NCBI GenBank assembly: GCA_029948255.1
Contig: JALIZF010001766.1
Coordinates: 630,001-694,000 of the forward strand
Origin: Telmatactis stephensoni
Taxonomy: Eukaryota; Cnidaria; Anthozoa; Actiniaria; Isophelliidae
Length of the DNA: 64,000 nucleotides
Reading direction: 5' to 3'
The first letter of the stretch is position 1. Each line of letters starts with the position of its first letter. Shown here piece after piece: positions 30,785 to 42,810 of the stretch. Under the pieces are notes generated by a model, which made no database searches, was not told the DNA's origin, and saw only the letters and a program-made list of their open reading frames with translations. A program made the translations under genes and the position numbers.

Positions 30785-33700
30785 TTACGGCAAAACCTGA
30801 CTGATACGCTAGTATGTGCATTTCCTTTAGTGGTTTACTTCGGCGGAAACGTAAGACCTACACATTTATTTTTTGTACGCAATTTCTGTTTCCCTCGACG
30901 AGAATTTTTATTCAAAGCTGGTAACTTGGTTCTTTGTCGAATATTTCAGACTTTCATCGAATCAAGGCATCGTACCTTGACACTCAATCGGGACGAGGAC
31001 GTCAAGTAAGTTTTCCTGATACGTGATACTTAGAAGCAAGCAAAAATCAAACGGAATTGAATTCATTTACTAAAATGCCCTATTATTTTTGTTGCGATAT
31101 CAGTAGACGTCGAAAAAATTAAATTCTGCGAGTTATCGTGACCTTTCAGTCGAATATGAACTTGTCTTTGTCCGCTGTTATGCGAGAGCTGACATTATTT
31201 CATCACCCTCACCTCGTGATCAGTGACGTCAAAAAAAAAGAGCGGGAATTCAGAGACGGTTATTCGTCGTGAAGTTAGCAAATTTCTTTACAAATTATGA
31301 AGTGTTCTGTGTATACAAGACTGACATAACATTCCTTATACATGCCTGGGATAATCGACAACTGAACATGGAAGTCCCTACTGTCTAAGTGTACTGAGAG
31401 AGGAGAATTCTGGCAGTTAATGTCTTATGGACGAACTAGCTTTCCCGCTCAACAATGGCTGCGTTAAAAACTCGTAATAATTCGAAATTCTCACAAAGAA
31501 AAGACTGAAAGCGATCTATTTCTAGTCAGGTAAGTAACCTTAAGTACATTTATCAGTTCTTTATGCCTATTTTTGAAAGATAAGTGGCTGTAAAAAATAA
31601 GTCAACATCATGACTGCCAGTTGTGAAATATTGTAATATTAATGCCGGGATTCTAGCACAAAATAATTTAATACTGATCCATGTATTGTAGATAGTACTC
31701 ATTCTAAAAAGATTAACTTTAAAAATTTCATCATTACCCAACTTGATCTGATGAAATAAAAATGCTGATGGGATTTCAAAGAAACTGAGACAATATTTTA
31801 TTCTGTGACCTTTGTAAGCTGGAAAGTAAGATGTTGTGTGACGACATGACAGCTATGATGAATCTACAATAAATGGCAAAACAACTACAAAAAAGGAAAA
31901 AAACTCAAAAAGAAATTAATGCGGAAAAGATTATAGCTTTTTCTTGTTTAAAATCGATATAGGAGTTTATACTCCAGACCAAGAGAGCATAAATATGCTC
32001 TCTTGTCCAGATCCTATTGCAGTGTGCACGAAAGTCAATATGCATGTCACGCATTCGTCAAATCGATTTCTCAAACTTCCGGTTTATATTATTGATTTGT
32101 GTTACAAAACTAAGTCAAAGTTCTAAGAATGACCATCAGAATTACTAACTATCTATGAACATTATTGTTTTAGGATGTTATTCATCAAAGCCACAAGTAA
32201 ATATTATCCTAAACTGACGAATTTACTACCTAGTCAAGTCCAATAACAACTTGGAGGGGAGTATAAGGGAGTATTCAGACTTCCAGTCACTTTATATTCA
32301 GTATACTATACTATATCTAAGCTTCGTTTAAAAAAGAAGACAAAAAATGAATTAAGTTGTGGATGAAACTGGCTCGATTTGCAAATTTTTAATTTGACTG
32401 GGCTACAGCTTATCTTTCGATAGACCATCCGTCTTCGAGCCAGCGGGAGGCTAGTCCATGCGGTTTAACTGTCTTTGAGCGGGTGAATACCATGTAGTAT
32501 AAACTGTATCTCCACTTCGCCTCAGTTATATAAGAAATGAAAGAACAAAACAAAAATTAAGTCAAAGACGACCTCATTTTGCAGTTCTAATTTGACTGGG
32601 CTAAAGTTTAGCTTTCGATGTTTAGCCATCTTTGAGTGGATGAGTAGTATTTAAGCAAAAATGGACTTAGATCAAATGAACTTCTTTTTCTTCTTTAGAA
32701 CAAATCAAAAAATAATTTATTAGGTTGAAGAACAGTTTTGCTTTCAACGGGCCATCCGTCGTTGAGCGGGTAGCTAGTTGGTGCGGTTTAGCCATCTTTG
32801 AGTGGATGAATAGCATTTAAGCAAAATCTGAGCTTCTTTTTTCTTCTAGTACAATTTCAAAGATTTCATTTATTAGGTGGAAGAACAGTTTTGCTTTCAA
32901 CGGGCCATCCGTCGTTGAGCGGGTAGCTAGTTGGTGCGGTTTAGCCATCTTTGAGTGGATGAATAGCATTTAAGCAAAATCTGAGCTTCTTTTTTCTTCT
33001 AGTACAATTTCAAAGATTTCATTTATTAGGTGGAAGAACAGTTTTGCTTTCAACGGGCCATCCGTCTTTGAGCGGGTAGCTAGTTGGTGCGGTTTAGCCA
33101 TCTTTGAGTGGATGAATAGCATTTAAGCAAAATTTGGACTTCTTTTTCTTCTTAAAGCACATTCAAAAAAATAATTGTTTAGGTTGAAGAACAGTTTTGC
33201 TTTCAACGGGCCATCCGTCTTTGAGCGGGTAGCTAGTTGGTGCGGTTTAGCCATCTTTGAGTGGATGAATAGCATTTAAGCAAAATCTGAGCTTCTTTTT
33301 TCTTCTTAAATCACATTCAAAAAAATAATTGATTTGGTTGAAGAACAGTTTTGCTTTCAACGGGCCATCCGTCTTTGAGCGGGTAGCTAGTTGGTGCGGT
33401 TTAGCCATCTTTGAGTGGATGAATAGCATTTAAGCAAAACTTCTTTTTCTTTCTTTAGTAACGGACGGATTCAAATTAAAAAATATGAAAATTTGATATT
33501 ATTTGGACGGAAGAGCAGAATAGGCCATTCAAAAGTTCAAATAAAGAGTTATCAAAAGGATAAGCTATTTTGCTTTCACATTTGTTCTCGGTATTTATAT
33601 GTAGGCAATTATATTTTAGCTATGACTTAGAGCACAACAAAAAAAGTCTCTGGAGATCAGGAGAGGTAAAAGCATGCAAGCTTTGGATAGAAGGCACGGG

Positions 33701-35268
33701 AGAAGTCCGTTCTAAAAGAATAATCAGTCAATTTGTGATATCCTTCATACACTGCACACGTTTTTATAACTTGCAATTGGGTGTTTTTGATTTCCAATAT
33801 GTTTTTATAATTTTCTTTAGATTCAGCGCGAAAGTACTGGAAATCTCAAAACAGAAAGAAGATCAATTTGCAAAGTCAACGATTCATGATCAAAGAGTAA
33901 GTGCGAATATCTCTAGTCTCAGCTCTTCGCTGGGTAAATCATATGAATGAAAAAGTGAAACAGTAAATGAAGAAGGACGATGTAGTAGAAATTTATAATG
34001 TGGGAAAGGCTATATTGAAATGTCATCCTTTAGCTCTGAATAATAACACTGAGCTTTAAAGAGACAAGTGAGTTTTCTCTCTCTGTAATGCTTTTGCTTT
34101 ATCGGTTTAGAATGATATCTGATATGGGTCTTCCAGTGTTTCTCCAGTTGACAACCTCCCCCCCCCACGCCCCCTTCTCCCATCTTTGAAAACCTGAACT
34201 ACGACCCACTAAAGATGCTTATAGTTACGTAAATACTCTCATTTAGTCTATTTGTGTAACTGAGAAAAAAATGAAACTTGTTGCTTCTTTCTGAGTTTGA
34301 AAAGACGTTTGCTAAAATAACGCTACTTGCCACTTGATTACATTCATAAGTGGTCACGCACGTCATTTTGGCGAGCTTGAGAGAACATCTGATCTCACCA
34401 AAAGAAAACCAACCGCAAACGTCTTTTCGAATTTAATTATTATAAACAATAAGTTGTCGATTAACCATAGTATTTTCTTTTTTCTTAAAGAGAAATTAGA
34501 AAAAAAGACGAAAGGCCATTGAAAATGCAGAACTGTCCGATCGAAGGTGACAAGGAGAAAGCAATAACAATATTTTTCACTGACTATGTACAACAATGCA
34601 TGTCAAACAAAGAAAGTTACGTAGAAGTCGAAGGCTAGCGCGCTCTTTTGTTTTCTTTGAAAATTGCTTGTTTGCTTACTCTTTAACGAATAAAAGAAAA
34701 GTTTATTAAAACGTAGTGAATATAATGTACGTGTATCAATTGAATAAATGAATGAAATTTGTAAACATATTTCTTATGCACATCATATGAAGAGGATTTA
34801 ATTGAATAAACGATGATCCCATACAATTACTTTGCATAATGCTGGAGATGTATTTTCTCAATTCTTATTTCTTACTTTTCAACTGATTAAAACTGATTTC
34901 AAAATCATTAAAGGGAATATAATGCACATTATGACGTAACGACTATCAATGACAATTTGAAAGAGCAAAAAAAAGGAATTGTTTTGGTCGGAAACACGAA
35001 TTTCAGTTTTTTAGTGGATACGCACGCGAAGAAACACGTCGTAAATAGACATTTCTGTTAGCGTAAACACAAGAATACGTCGACGTAAATGTGACGGAAA
35101 CAGAGTCCGGTTTTTGAGTTCGTTTACGACGTATACGCTTAATCGGAAACATGACGGAAATCCTTGTTTCAGGAAACGTAAACTAACGTATACGCTTGAC
35201 GTATTCTTAACTTTCCATTATATTTCCGTCGAATTTACGTAAACGTAAATCAATATTTTCGCCCTGTG
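30650..35268. mobile_element. 4.6-kb CACTA-like non-autonomous element
   Basis: Termini CACAGGGCGAAAA (30650-30662) and TTTTCGCCCTGTG (35256-35268) are perfect inverted repeats, with TTG directly outside both (a 3-bp apparent target duplication). Subterminal regions on both sides are crowded with GGAAA/AACGTAA words, probable transposase-binding clusters. A CAC start with a 3-bp duplication fits the CACTA/Mirage/Chapaev group. No transposase frame is recognised inside; the interior carries a 153-bp satellite. An open frame at 33570-33950 has no recognisable motif. Confidence 0.68.
32400..33450 (+). repeat. 153-bp satellite, about five full units
   Basis: Units start with GGTTGAAGAACAGTTTTGCT-like sequence at 32723, 32876, 33029, 33182 and 33336 (periods 153, 153, 153 and 154). 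Older diverged copies extend left to about 32400. Each unit holds two related GAGCGGGTAGC/GAGTGGATGAATAGC half motifs. Confidence 0.93.
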
Positions 35269-35299
35269 TTGTAATGTTACTTTTGTTCTTTCTTGTTTT

Positions 35300-36466
35300 T
35301 CACATCTTTTGGGCCGTTTTACTGAAGTTAAACAAGTGTCCGATTTTAGTTCTTCGATAAGCATGCAGTTCTTCAATTGAAGGTAGATTTAAACCTTTTT
35401 TTCTATTCTCATTGTAGATTATTTTTTCCATCCGCGCATTTGCAAGGTCAACACCTATTCTGTTTTTCACCGCAATCTTTTTAAGATCTCTGTGAAGTCT
35501 TTCATTTCTAATAGTTCCACATCCAGGAAGAATATTGGATATACACCCTTCTCTCATGTGAAGTTCGATGTTCTTCAACTCTTTTGCGATGGTTTTACTC
35601 AAAACCAAACTTCCCCCAGCATTCTTCATGTTTTTCCACTTTGCCATAAACCTGTTAAGGTTAGCAATAAGTGTTTGTACATTTGGTGTGGGTTGACACC
35701 TTTGCTCACCCTGGTCATGTTGCTCTCTGAAAACCAATGAGTAGTCTCTGCTCATTTCCTTACAGTAAGCAGAACGTTTTGAAAGTTTGTTTGTAAGCCT
35801 TTGGACTGCGTGAAACAAATCCAACTTTACTGGCACATCTGGAAATACAGTTGAAAGTTGGTGCCGCCATTTGCAGCAATTGTCAACAAATATAGCGGAA
35901 ATCGACTTGTTCTTTTCTTTTAAATAGTTTGCAAGCGATTCGAAAAGACATTTCACCTCATCAAAAGTCTCCGTCATTGTGAATTTCCATCGAATAACCT
36001 GTCCTACCTCGTTTGTGATACAAAACAGTGAAGAATACTGGGTCATCCAGGTTCCGTCTTCTCTCTCAAAACCTATATTAGCAGCAGACTTGAATGTGTG
36101 ATCGCAGCTAATCCACTGAGGTGCTAGCAACAAATCAAACACCTTTTGATAATGCTCTTTGTTTTTTAAAAACATAGCATAACAAAGGCTTTTAATGAGT
36201 TCGCTACTAGGCGATGGAAAGTCTGCCTTAACTTTGGGGTGAGTTTCCTTCAAATCAAGTCTTTGGTCTCCTTGCCTTTTAATGTCGGCGAGGTATCTCA
36301 TCAACCTTATATTTTGATTTTTATCGTACCGTTCCCTTATAATTTCTTCCACTGTAGATATAGCCAAACCATGATCCAACATTTCGTCAATTTCATGGAG
36401 CAAACGAACTGTTATTCCAGACCTGTGGGATAATACAAACACCATGTGGCCTGGATAAAAATCCAT
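35300..36466 (-). CDS. DDE-type transposase-like protein
   Basis: An intact 388-codon ORF, MDFYPGHMVFVLSHRSG to FSKTAQKM. Candidate catalytic residues sit in well-formed contexts: D122 in WISCDHTFKSA, D195 in AIFVDNCCKW or D216 in KLDLFHAVQR, and E322 in TIRNERLHRDLKK. This spacing and the DLFHAVQR/NERLHRDL wording indicate an RNase-H-fold transposase core; I cannot assign the superfamily (MULE, Kolobok and CMC-type are candidates). It lies just outside the CACTA-like element's right end. Another open frame (36393-36593) overlaps the start, and a CCCACAG acceptor-like site near 36418 suggests an upstream exon. No flanking inverted repeats were found, so it could be a broken element or a domesticated gene. 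Confidence 0.6.
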   Translation of the reverse strand: MDFYPGHMVFVLSHRSGITVRLLHEIDEMLDHGLAISTVEEIIRERYDKNQNIRLMRYLADIKRQGDQRLDLKETHPKVKADFPSPSSELIKSLCYAMFLKNKEHYQKVFDLLLAPQWISCDHTFKSAANIGFEREDGTWMTQYSSLFCITNEVGQVIRWKFTMTETFDEVKCLFESLANYLKEKNKSISAIFVDNCCKWRHQLSTVFPDVPVKLDLFHAVQRLTNKLSKRSAYCKEMSRDYSLVFREQHDQGEQRCQPTPNVQTLIANLNRFMAKWKNMKNAGGSLVLSKTIAKELKNIELHMREGCISNILPGCGTIRNERLHRDLKKIAVKNRIGVDLANARMEKIIYNENRKKGLNLPSIEELHAYRRTKIGHLFNFSKTAQKM

Positions 36467-36794
36467 ATGGCCAGCAGCTGTACACGATCTTCAAATAGCT
36501 ACTTCTTTCCAATAATTCACGAAATCTACGCCAATTCATCAATTCAAAGTCCACAAGATTTATTAAGCGTTTGAAAGCATTGAGATATGTCATTTATAAT
36601 TAACAAATAAAATACATTTACTGTATAACAAACTAAGCTAGAGACAACGAATTAAAACAAATTATACATTTACTGTGTTTGCAGAGGGTAATGCAAACCG
36701 AGATGCGTTTTTGTCGATCGGCAAGGAAAGTTTTCCAAGGGAAAAGTCATCGCTACTCTGTGCCGAGCAAAAAACAACCGTAGTAAATTGTGAA
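36467..36794. other. spacer between transposase-like ORF and array 2
   Basis: No supported gene. An open minus-strand stretch near 36662-36780 (SSDDFSLGKLSLPIDKN) leads into the array without a recognisable domain. Confidence 0.4.
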
Positions 36795-39700
36795 GAAGTG
36801 AATACAGTGAATACAGTGTTTACAGTGGAATACAGCGGAATACAGTGAATACAGTGAATACAGTGGAATACAGCAAACACAGTAGCATACACATGAATAC
36901 AGGGAGGGATACACTGAATAGCAGGGAATACATTGAACACACATGAATACAGATGAATACAGTGATAAATTCAGCACACATGAAGATAGTGAATACATTG
37001 AACACAGGACTACAGGGAATCACAATTAATACAGGTGAAATACACATGAATACAGTGGATACATGAATACAGTGAATACAGTGAATTAACAGTGAATACA
37101 GTGAATACACATGAATACATGGAATACACATGAATACAGGGAATACACATGAATACAGGGAATACAGGGAATTACACATGAATACAGGGAATACACATGA
37201 ATACAGGGAATACACATGCATACAGGAATACACATGAATCAGGAATACACATGAATACAGTGGGAATACACATGAATACAGGGAATACACATGAATACAG
37301 GGAATACACATGAATACAGGGAATACACATGAAATACAGGGAAGATACACATGAATACAGCAAATACAGCAAATACAGTAAAATATAGTGAATACAGGGG
37401 AATACAGGGGAATACAGTGGAATACAGTGAATACAGTGGAATACAGAAAATACAGGGGAATACAGTGGAATACAGTGAATACAGTGGAATACAGTGAATA
37501 CAGTGGAATACAGTGGAATACAGCAAATACAGTAGAATACAGTGAATACAGTGGAATACAGTGAATACAGTGGAATACAGTGAATACAGTGAATACAGTG
37601 GAATACAGTGAATACAGTGAATACAGTAGAATACAGTGAATACAGTGGAATACAGCAAATACAGTGGAATACAGTGAATACAGTGGAATACAGGGGAATA
37701 CAGTGAATACAGTGGAATACAGTGAATACAGTGGAATACAGCAAATACAGGGGAATACAGTGAATACAGTGGAATACAGTGGAATACAGTGAATACAGTG
37801 GAATACAGTGAATACAGTGGAATACAGTGAATACAGTGAATACAGTGGAATACAGTGAATACAGTGAATACAGTAGAATACAGTGAATACAGTGGAATAC
37901 AGCAAATACAGTGGAATACAGTGAATACAGTGGAATACAGGGGAATACAGTGAATACATTGGAATACAGTGAATACAGTGGAATACAGCAAATACAGGGG
38001 AATACAGTGAATACAGTGGAATACAGCAAATACAGGAGAATACAGTGAATACAGTGGAATACAGTGAATACAGGAGAATACAGTGAATACAGTGTAATAC
38101 AGGGGAATACAGTGGAATACAGTGAATACAGTGGAATACAGGGGAATACAGTGAATACAGTGGAATACAGTGAATACAGTGGAATACAGCAAATACAGGG
38201 GAATACAGTGAATACAGTGGAATACAGTGGAATACAGTGAATACAGTGGAATACAGTGAATACAGTGGAATACAGTGAATACAGTGAATACAGTGGAATA
38301 CAGTGAATACAGTGAATACAGTAGAATACAGTGAATACAGTGGAATACAGCAAATACAGTGGAATACAGTGAATACAGTGGAATACAGGGGAATACAGTG
38401 AATACAGTGGAATACAGTGAATACAGTGGAATACAGCAAATACAGGGGAATACAGTGAATACAGTGGAATACAGCAAATACAGGAGAATACAGTGAATAC
38501 AGTGGAATACAGTGAATACAGGAGAATACAGTGAATACAGTGTAATACAGGGGAATACAGTGGAATACAGTGAATACAGTGGAATACAGTGGAATACAGT
38601 GAATACAGCAAATACAGTAGAATACAGTAAATACAGTTGAATACAGAGGAATTCAGTGAATACAGTGGAATACAGTGAATACAGTGGAATACAGCAAACA
38701 CAGTAGCATACATTGAATACAGGGGAATACAGTGAATACAGTTGAATACAGGGGAATACAGTGAATACAGGGGAATACAGGGGAATACAGTGAATACAGT
38801 GGAATACAGGAGAATACAGTGAATACAGTGGAATACAGTGAATACAGGAGAATACAGTGAATACAGTGGAATACAGTGGAATACAGTGAATACAGTGAAT
38901 ACAGTGAATACAGTAGAATACAGTGAATACAGTGGAATACAGCAAATACAGTGGAATACAGTGAATACAGTGGAATACAGGGGAATACAGTGAATACAGT
39001 GGAATACAGTGAATACAGTGGAATACAGCAAATACAGTGGAATACAGTGAATACAGTGGAATACAGCAAATACAGGAGAATACAGTGAATACAGTGGAAT
39101 ACAGTGAATACAGGAGAATACAGTGAATACAGTGTAATACAGGGGAATACAGTGGAATACAGTGAATACAGTGGAATACAGTGGAAACACATGAATTCAG
39201 GCAATACACATGAATACAAGGGAAATAACAGGGAATACATCATGGATAATAACAGCGAATACAGGGAATACACATTGAATACAGGGAATACACATGAATA
39301 CAGGGAATACACTGAATACAGGGAATACACATGAATACAGTGAATACAACATGAATACAGGGAATACACATGAATACAGGGACCAATAAACATGAATACA
39401 GGGAATACACATGAATACAGGGAATACACATGAATACAGGGAATACACATGAATACAGTGAATACAGTTGAATACAGGGAAATACAGTGAATACAGTGGA
39501 ATACAGGAAAATACAGTGAATACAGTGGAATACAGGGGAATACAGTGAATACAGTAGAATACAGTGAATACAGGAGAATACAGTGAATACAGTAGAATAC
39601 AGTGGAATACAGTGAATACAGTGGAATACAGTGAATACAGTGGAATACAGTGAATACAGTGAATACAGTGAATATAGTGGAATACAGTGAATACAGGAGA

Positions 39701-41120
39701 ATACAGTGAATACAGTGGAATACAGTGAATACAGTTGAATACAGTGAATACAGTGGAATACAGTGAATACAGTTGAATACAGTGAATACAGTGGAATACA
39801 GTGAATACAGTGGAATACAGTGAATACAGTGAATACAGTGGAATACAGTGAATACAGTGAATACAGTGGAATACAGGGGAATACAGTGAATACAGTGGAA
39901 TACAGTGGAATACAGTGGAATACAGTGGAATACAGTGAATAGAGTAGAATACAGTGAATACAGGAGAATACAGTGGAATACAGTGGAATACAGTGGAATA
40001 CAGTGGAATACAGTGAATACAGTGGAATACAGTGAATACAAGAGAATACAGTGAATACAGTGGAATACAGTGAATACAGTGGAATACAGGGGAATACAGT
40101 GAATACAGGGGAACACAGTGGAATACAGTGAATACAGTGGAATACAGTGAATACAGTGAATACAGTGGAATACAGTGGAATACAGTGAATACAGGAGAAT
40201 ACAGTGAATATAGTGGAATACAGTGAATACAGGAGAATACAGTGAATATAGTGGAATACATTTAATACAGTTGAATACAGTGAATACAGTGGAATACAGT
40301 GGAATACAGTGGAATACAGTGAATACAGTAGAATACAGTGAATACAGGAGAATACAGTGGAATACAGTGGAATACAGTGGAATACAGTGAATACAGTGGA
40401 ATACAGTGAATACAAGAGAATACAGTGAATACAGTGGAATACAGTGAATACAGATGAATACAGGGAATACACATGAATACAGGGATACACATGAATATAC
40501 AGGAATACAGTGAATACAGTGAATACAGTGAATACAGTGAATACAGTGGAATACAGTGGAATACAGTGAATACAGGAGAATACAGTGAATATAGTGGAAT
40601 ACAGTGAATACAGGAGAATACAGTGAATATAGTGGAATACATTTAATACAGTTGAATACAGTGAATACAGTGGAATACAGTGAATACAGTGGAATACAGT
40701 GAATACAGGAGAATACAGTGAATACAGTGGAATACAGTGAATACAGTGGAATACAGTGAATACAGTGGAATACAGTGAATACAGTGAATACAGTAGAATA
40801 CAGTGAATACAGGAGAATACAGTGAACACAGTGGAATACAGTGGAATACAGTGAATACAGTGGAATACAGTGAATACAAGAGAATACAGTGAATACAGTG
40901 GAATACAGTGAATACAGTGGAATACAGGGGAATACAGTGAATACAGGGGAACACAGTGAATACAGTGGAATACAGTGAATACAGGGGAATACAGTGAATA
41001 CAGTGAATACAGTGGAATACAGCAAATACAGGAGAATACAGCAAATACAGTTGAATACAGTGGAATACAGTGAAATACAGTGAATACAGGAGAATACAGT
41101 GGAATACAGTAGAATACAGT
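36795..41120 (-). repeat. minisatellite array 2, same unit, opposite orientation
   Basis: The 9/10-bp unit of array 1 in reverse complement. From its head (right end) the order is an ACTG-type block, an irregular ATGTG-type block (about 39480-39195), ACTG, ATGTG-type (about 37370-36890), ACTG. It is therefore array 1's architecture with one internal block pair duplicated. Confidence 0.97.
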
Positions 41121-41194
41121 GAATGCATGATTGATAAAGTATATATGTTTTTATTAGTATTCAATTGGCGTAAGCGTAACATGAATTGGTAACC
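41121..41194 (-). repeat. shared head sequence of minisatellite array 2
   Basis: Reverse-complement counterpart of 27463-27535. Similarity stops at GGTTACC near 41194. Confidence 0.88.
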
Positions 41195-42474
41195 TCTATC
41201 CGAAATCGGGGCTACCTGTGGTAAATAACCGGCGACTATTTTATTTGGGCTTCCTGTGGTAAGTAACCGCCGGTGTTGACCCAAGATGTTTTGGTGTTCG
41301 TAGTGAGAGAGTTTGTTCGAGTTTAATGTCGTTGCTTATTAATTATAATTTCCATTATTTTCAGTAATTAGAATCAAAGGTAAGCGATTTCTGTTTTTGC
41401 TTGTAATTAGCTAGTCTTAGCTCTAGATAGTTTCAGATAGTCGAGTTTTTGTTCGGCATCTTCTGGCCGCCATATTGGTATTATTTCATAGTTGTTCGGT
41501 GCCAAATTCAGTCCCTCTTGTAGTTTTATCTTATAGGAAATCAATAGATTGAGTAGCAAGGACCCGAGTTAAATATTTAGTTTGAGTAAATAATCAAAAA
41601 CGTAGGCAATATCGAGCATCAAACGGAGTTCATTCGATGAGATATAGACGCCATTTTGTCGTTGAGGTCAGTCATTGTTACCACCCCTCCCCCTTGTGAA
41701 CGCAGATGCTCATTATTTTTTAAAAGCTGACAAACTTGTTATAAAACAAAAGTAAATTACATATGTTCTCAACAAGTTTGTTCATGATATATCCAAAAAA
41801 AAAAAAAATTATTTGCGGCTAAACACACGAAATCTGATAAGAATTTGCACAAATGACAATTAAATCCCTAGCCCTCCATAGAAAGTAGAAAATATTCAAG
41901 ATGGCGCCGAGAATCAGAGCTTTATTTTCTGTGGTCAAAACAATTGTTTTTATGTTGTTTTATTTTAGTGTAGGCATGGCTATGTGTTTTTCTAAACCCA
42001 GCCAGTATTACTTTTCCCAAACGTCGGAAGATTAATTTGTTTTCACAATGGTTTTCCTACAAAGGAATGATCTTTGAAAAACTAGTTTTTCAAATTTTTG
42101 CTGCACACGCACAAATAATAATTATAATAATATAATAATAATCACTTTTATTAAAACACCTTTGAAGAAAAATACGGTGATTTTAACAATTATAAAAAAT
42201 ACGTATAATGATAAATCTCTTATCGTCTATTAAGTCATCTATTAAGTTCAGTGTTCATAGACAACAATAATAATTATATCATACTGCCCTCGATGAGCAA
42301 AATGTGCAGAATGAGTTGGGTGCTGACAATAGTAGGCACCGTCCTTAAGACCCTTTACAAATTACGTTATGTAGTTAATACTTAACTTACATTAATAATT
42401 AATTATTATTGCTCGATTTAGCATATTACCTAAATAATTAAATACCTAAATAATTATTTAATTATTTGTTGCAG
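41195..42474. other. intergenic or 5' region of gene 1
   Basis: Contains a short duplication CCTGTGGTAAATAACCG / CCTGTGGTAAGTAACCG (about 41215 and 41254) and ATAATA runs near 42110. A possible tiny non-coding exon between ATTTTCAG and GTAAGC at about 41366-41380 is unproven. Confidence 0.4.
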
Positions 42475-42594
42475 ATCTTCAAAAAATATGGATTGTGCAT
42501 CAAGACAAAGCTCAAATTGAAACTCTCTAAGTAGAAAATCAAATCTTTTGTAAACATGGAGGATACAAAAATTATTGTTTAAACTAAAGGAACC

Positions 42595-42810
42595 ATGACA
42601 GATCCTTTATTTTATTCTTCAAAATTATCAGTCCAAGGAAGGCAAAATGCAATCTTTTACATTTCAAAATCTGATAAACAACTACATCTTTCTGGGATCA
42701 CAGATTTGGAAGTTTTAAAGGCTTCTATTCAATGTGCAGAGGAATTTGGAATAGATAGAAATGAATGGCTGGCAGCCCTTTCTAGAAAAATCCAAGACAT
42801 ACATGAGGGG
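42595..42810 (+). CDS. gene 1, putative first coding exon
   Basis: Follows a TTGTTGCAG acceptor at 42474 and a short leader with stops. 72 codons including DKQLHLSGITDLEVLKASIQ and CAEEFGIDRNEWLAALS have a protein-like composition. The donor is GGGG|GTAATG. The continuation of the same frame to 42930 appears repeat-derived. Confidence 0.4.

Noticed and set aside
32400..33450. CRISPR array
   Set aside because: The 153-bp repeats are contiguous without unique spacers, and the genome is eukaryotic.
33570..33950. 126-codon ORF as the CACTA-like transposase
   Set aside because: No catalytic motif or similarity recognised; too short for the family.
36820..41284. ORFs of 354-790 codons on the minus strand of array 2
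   Set aside because: Same composition artefact as array 1; no independent coding evidence.
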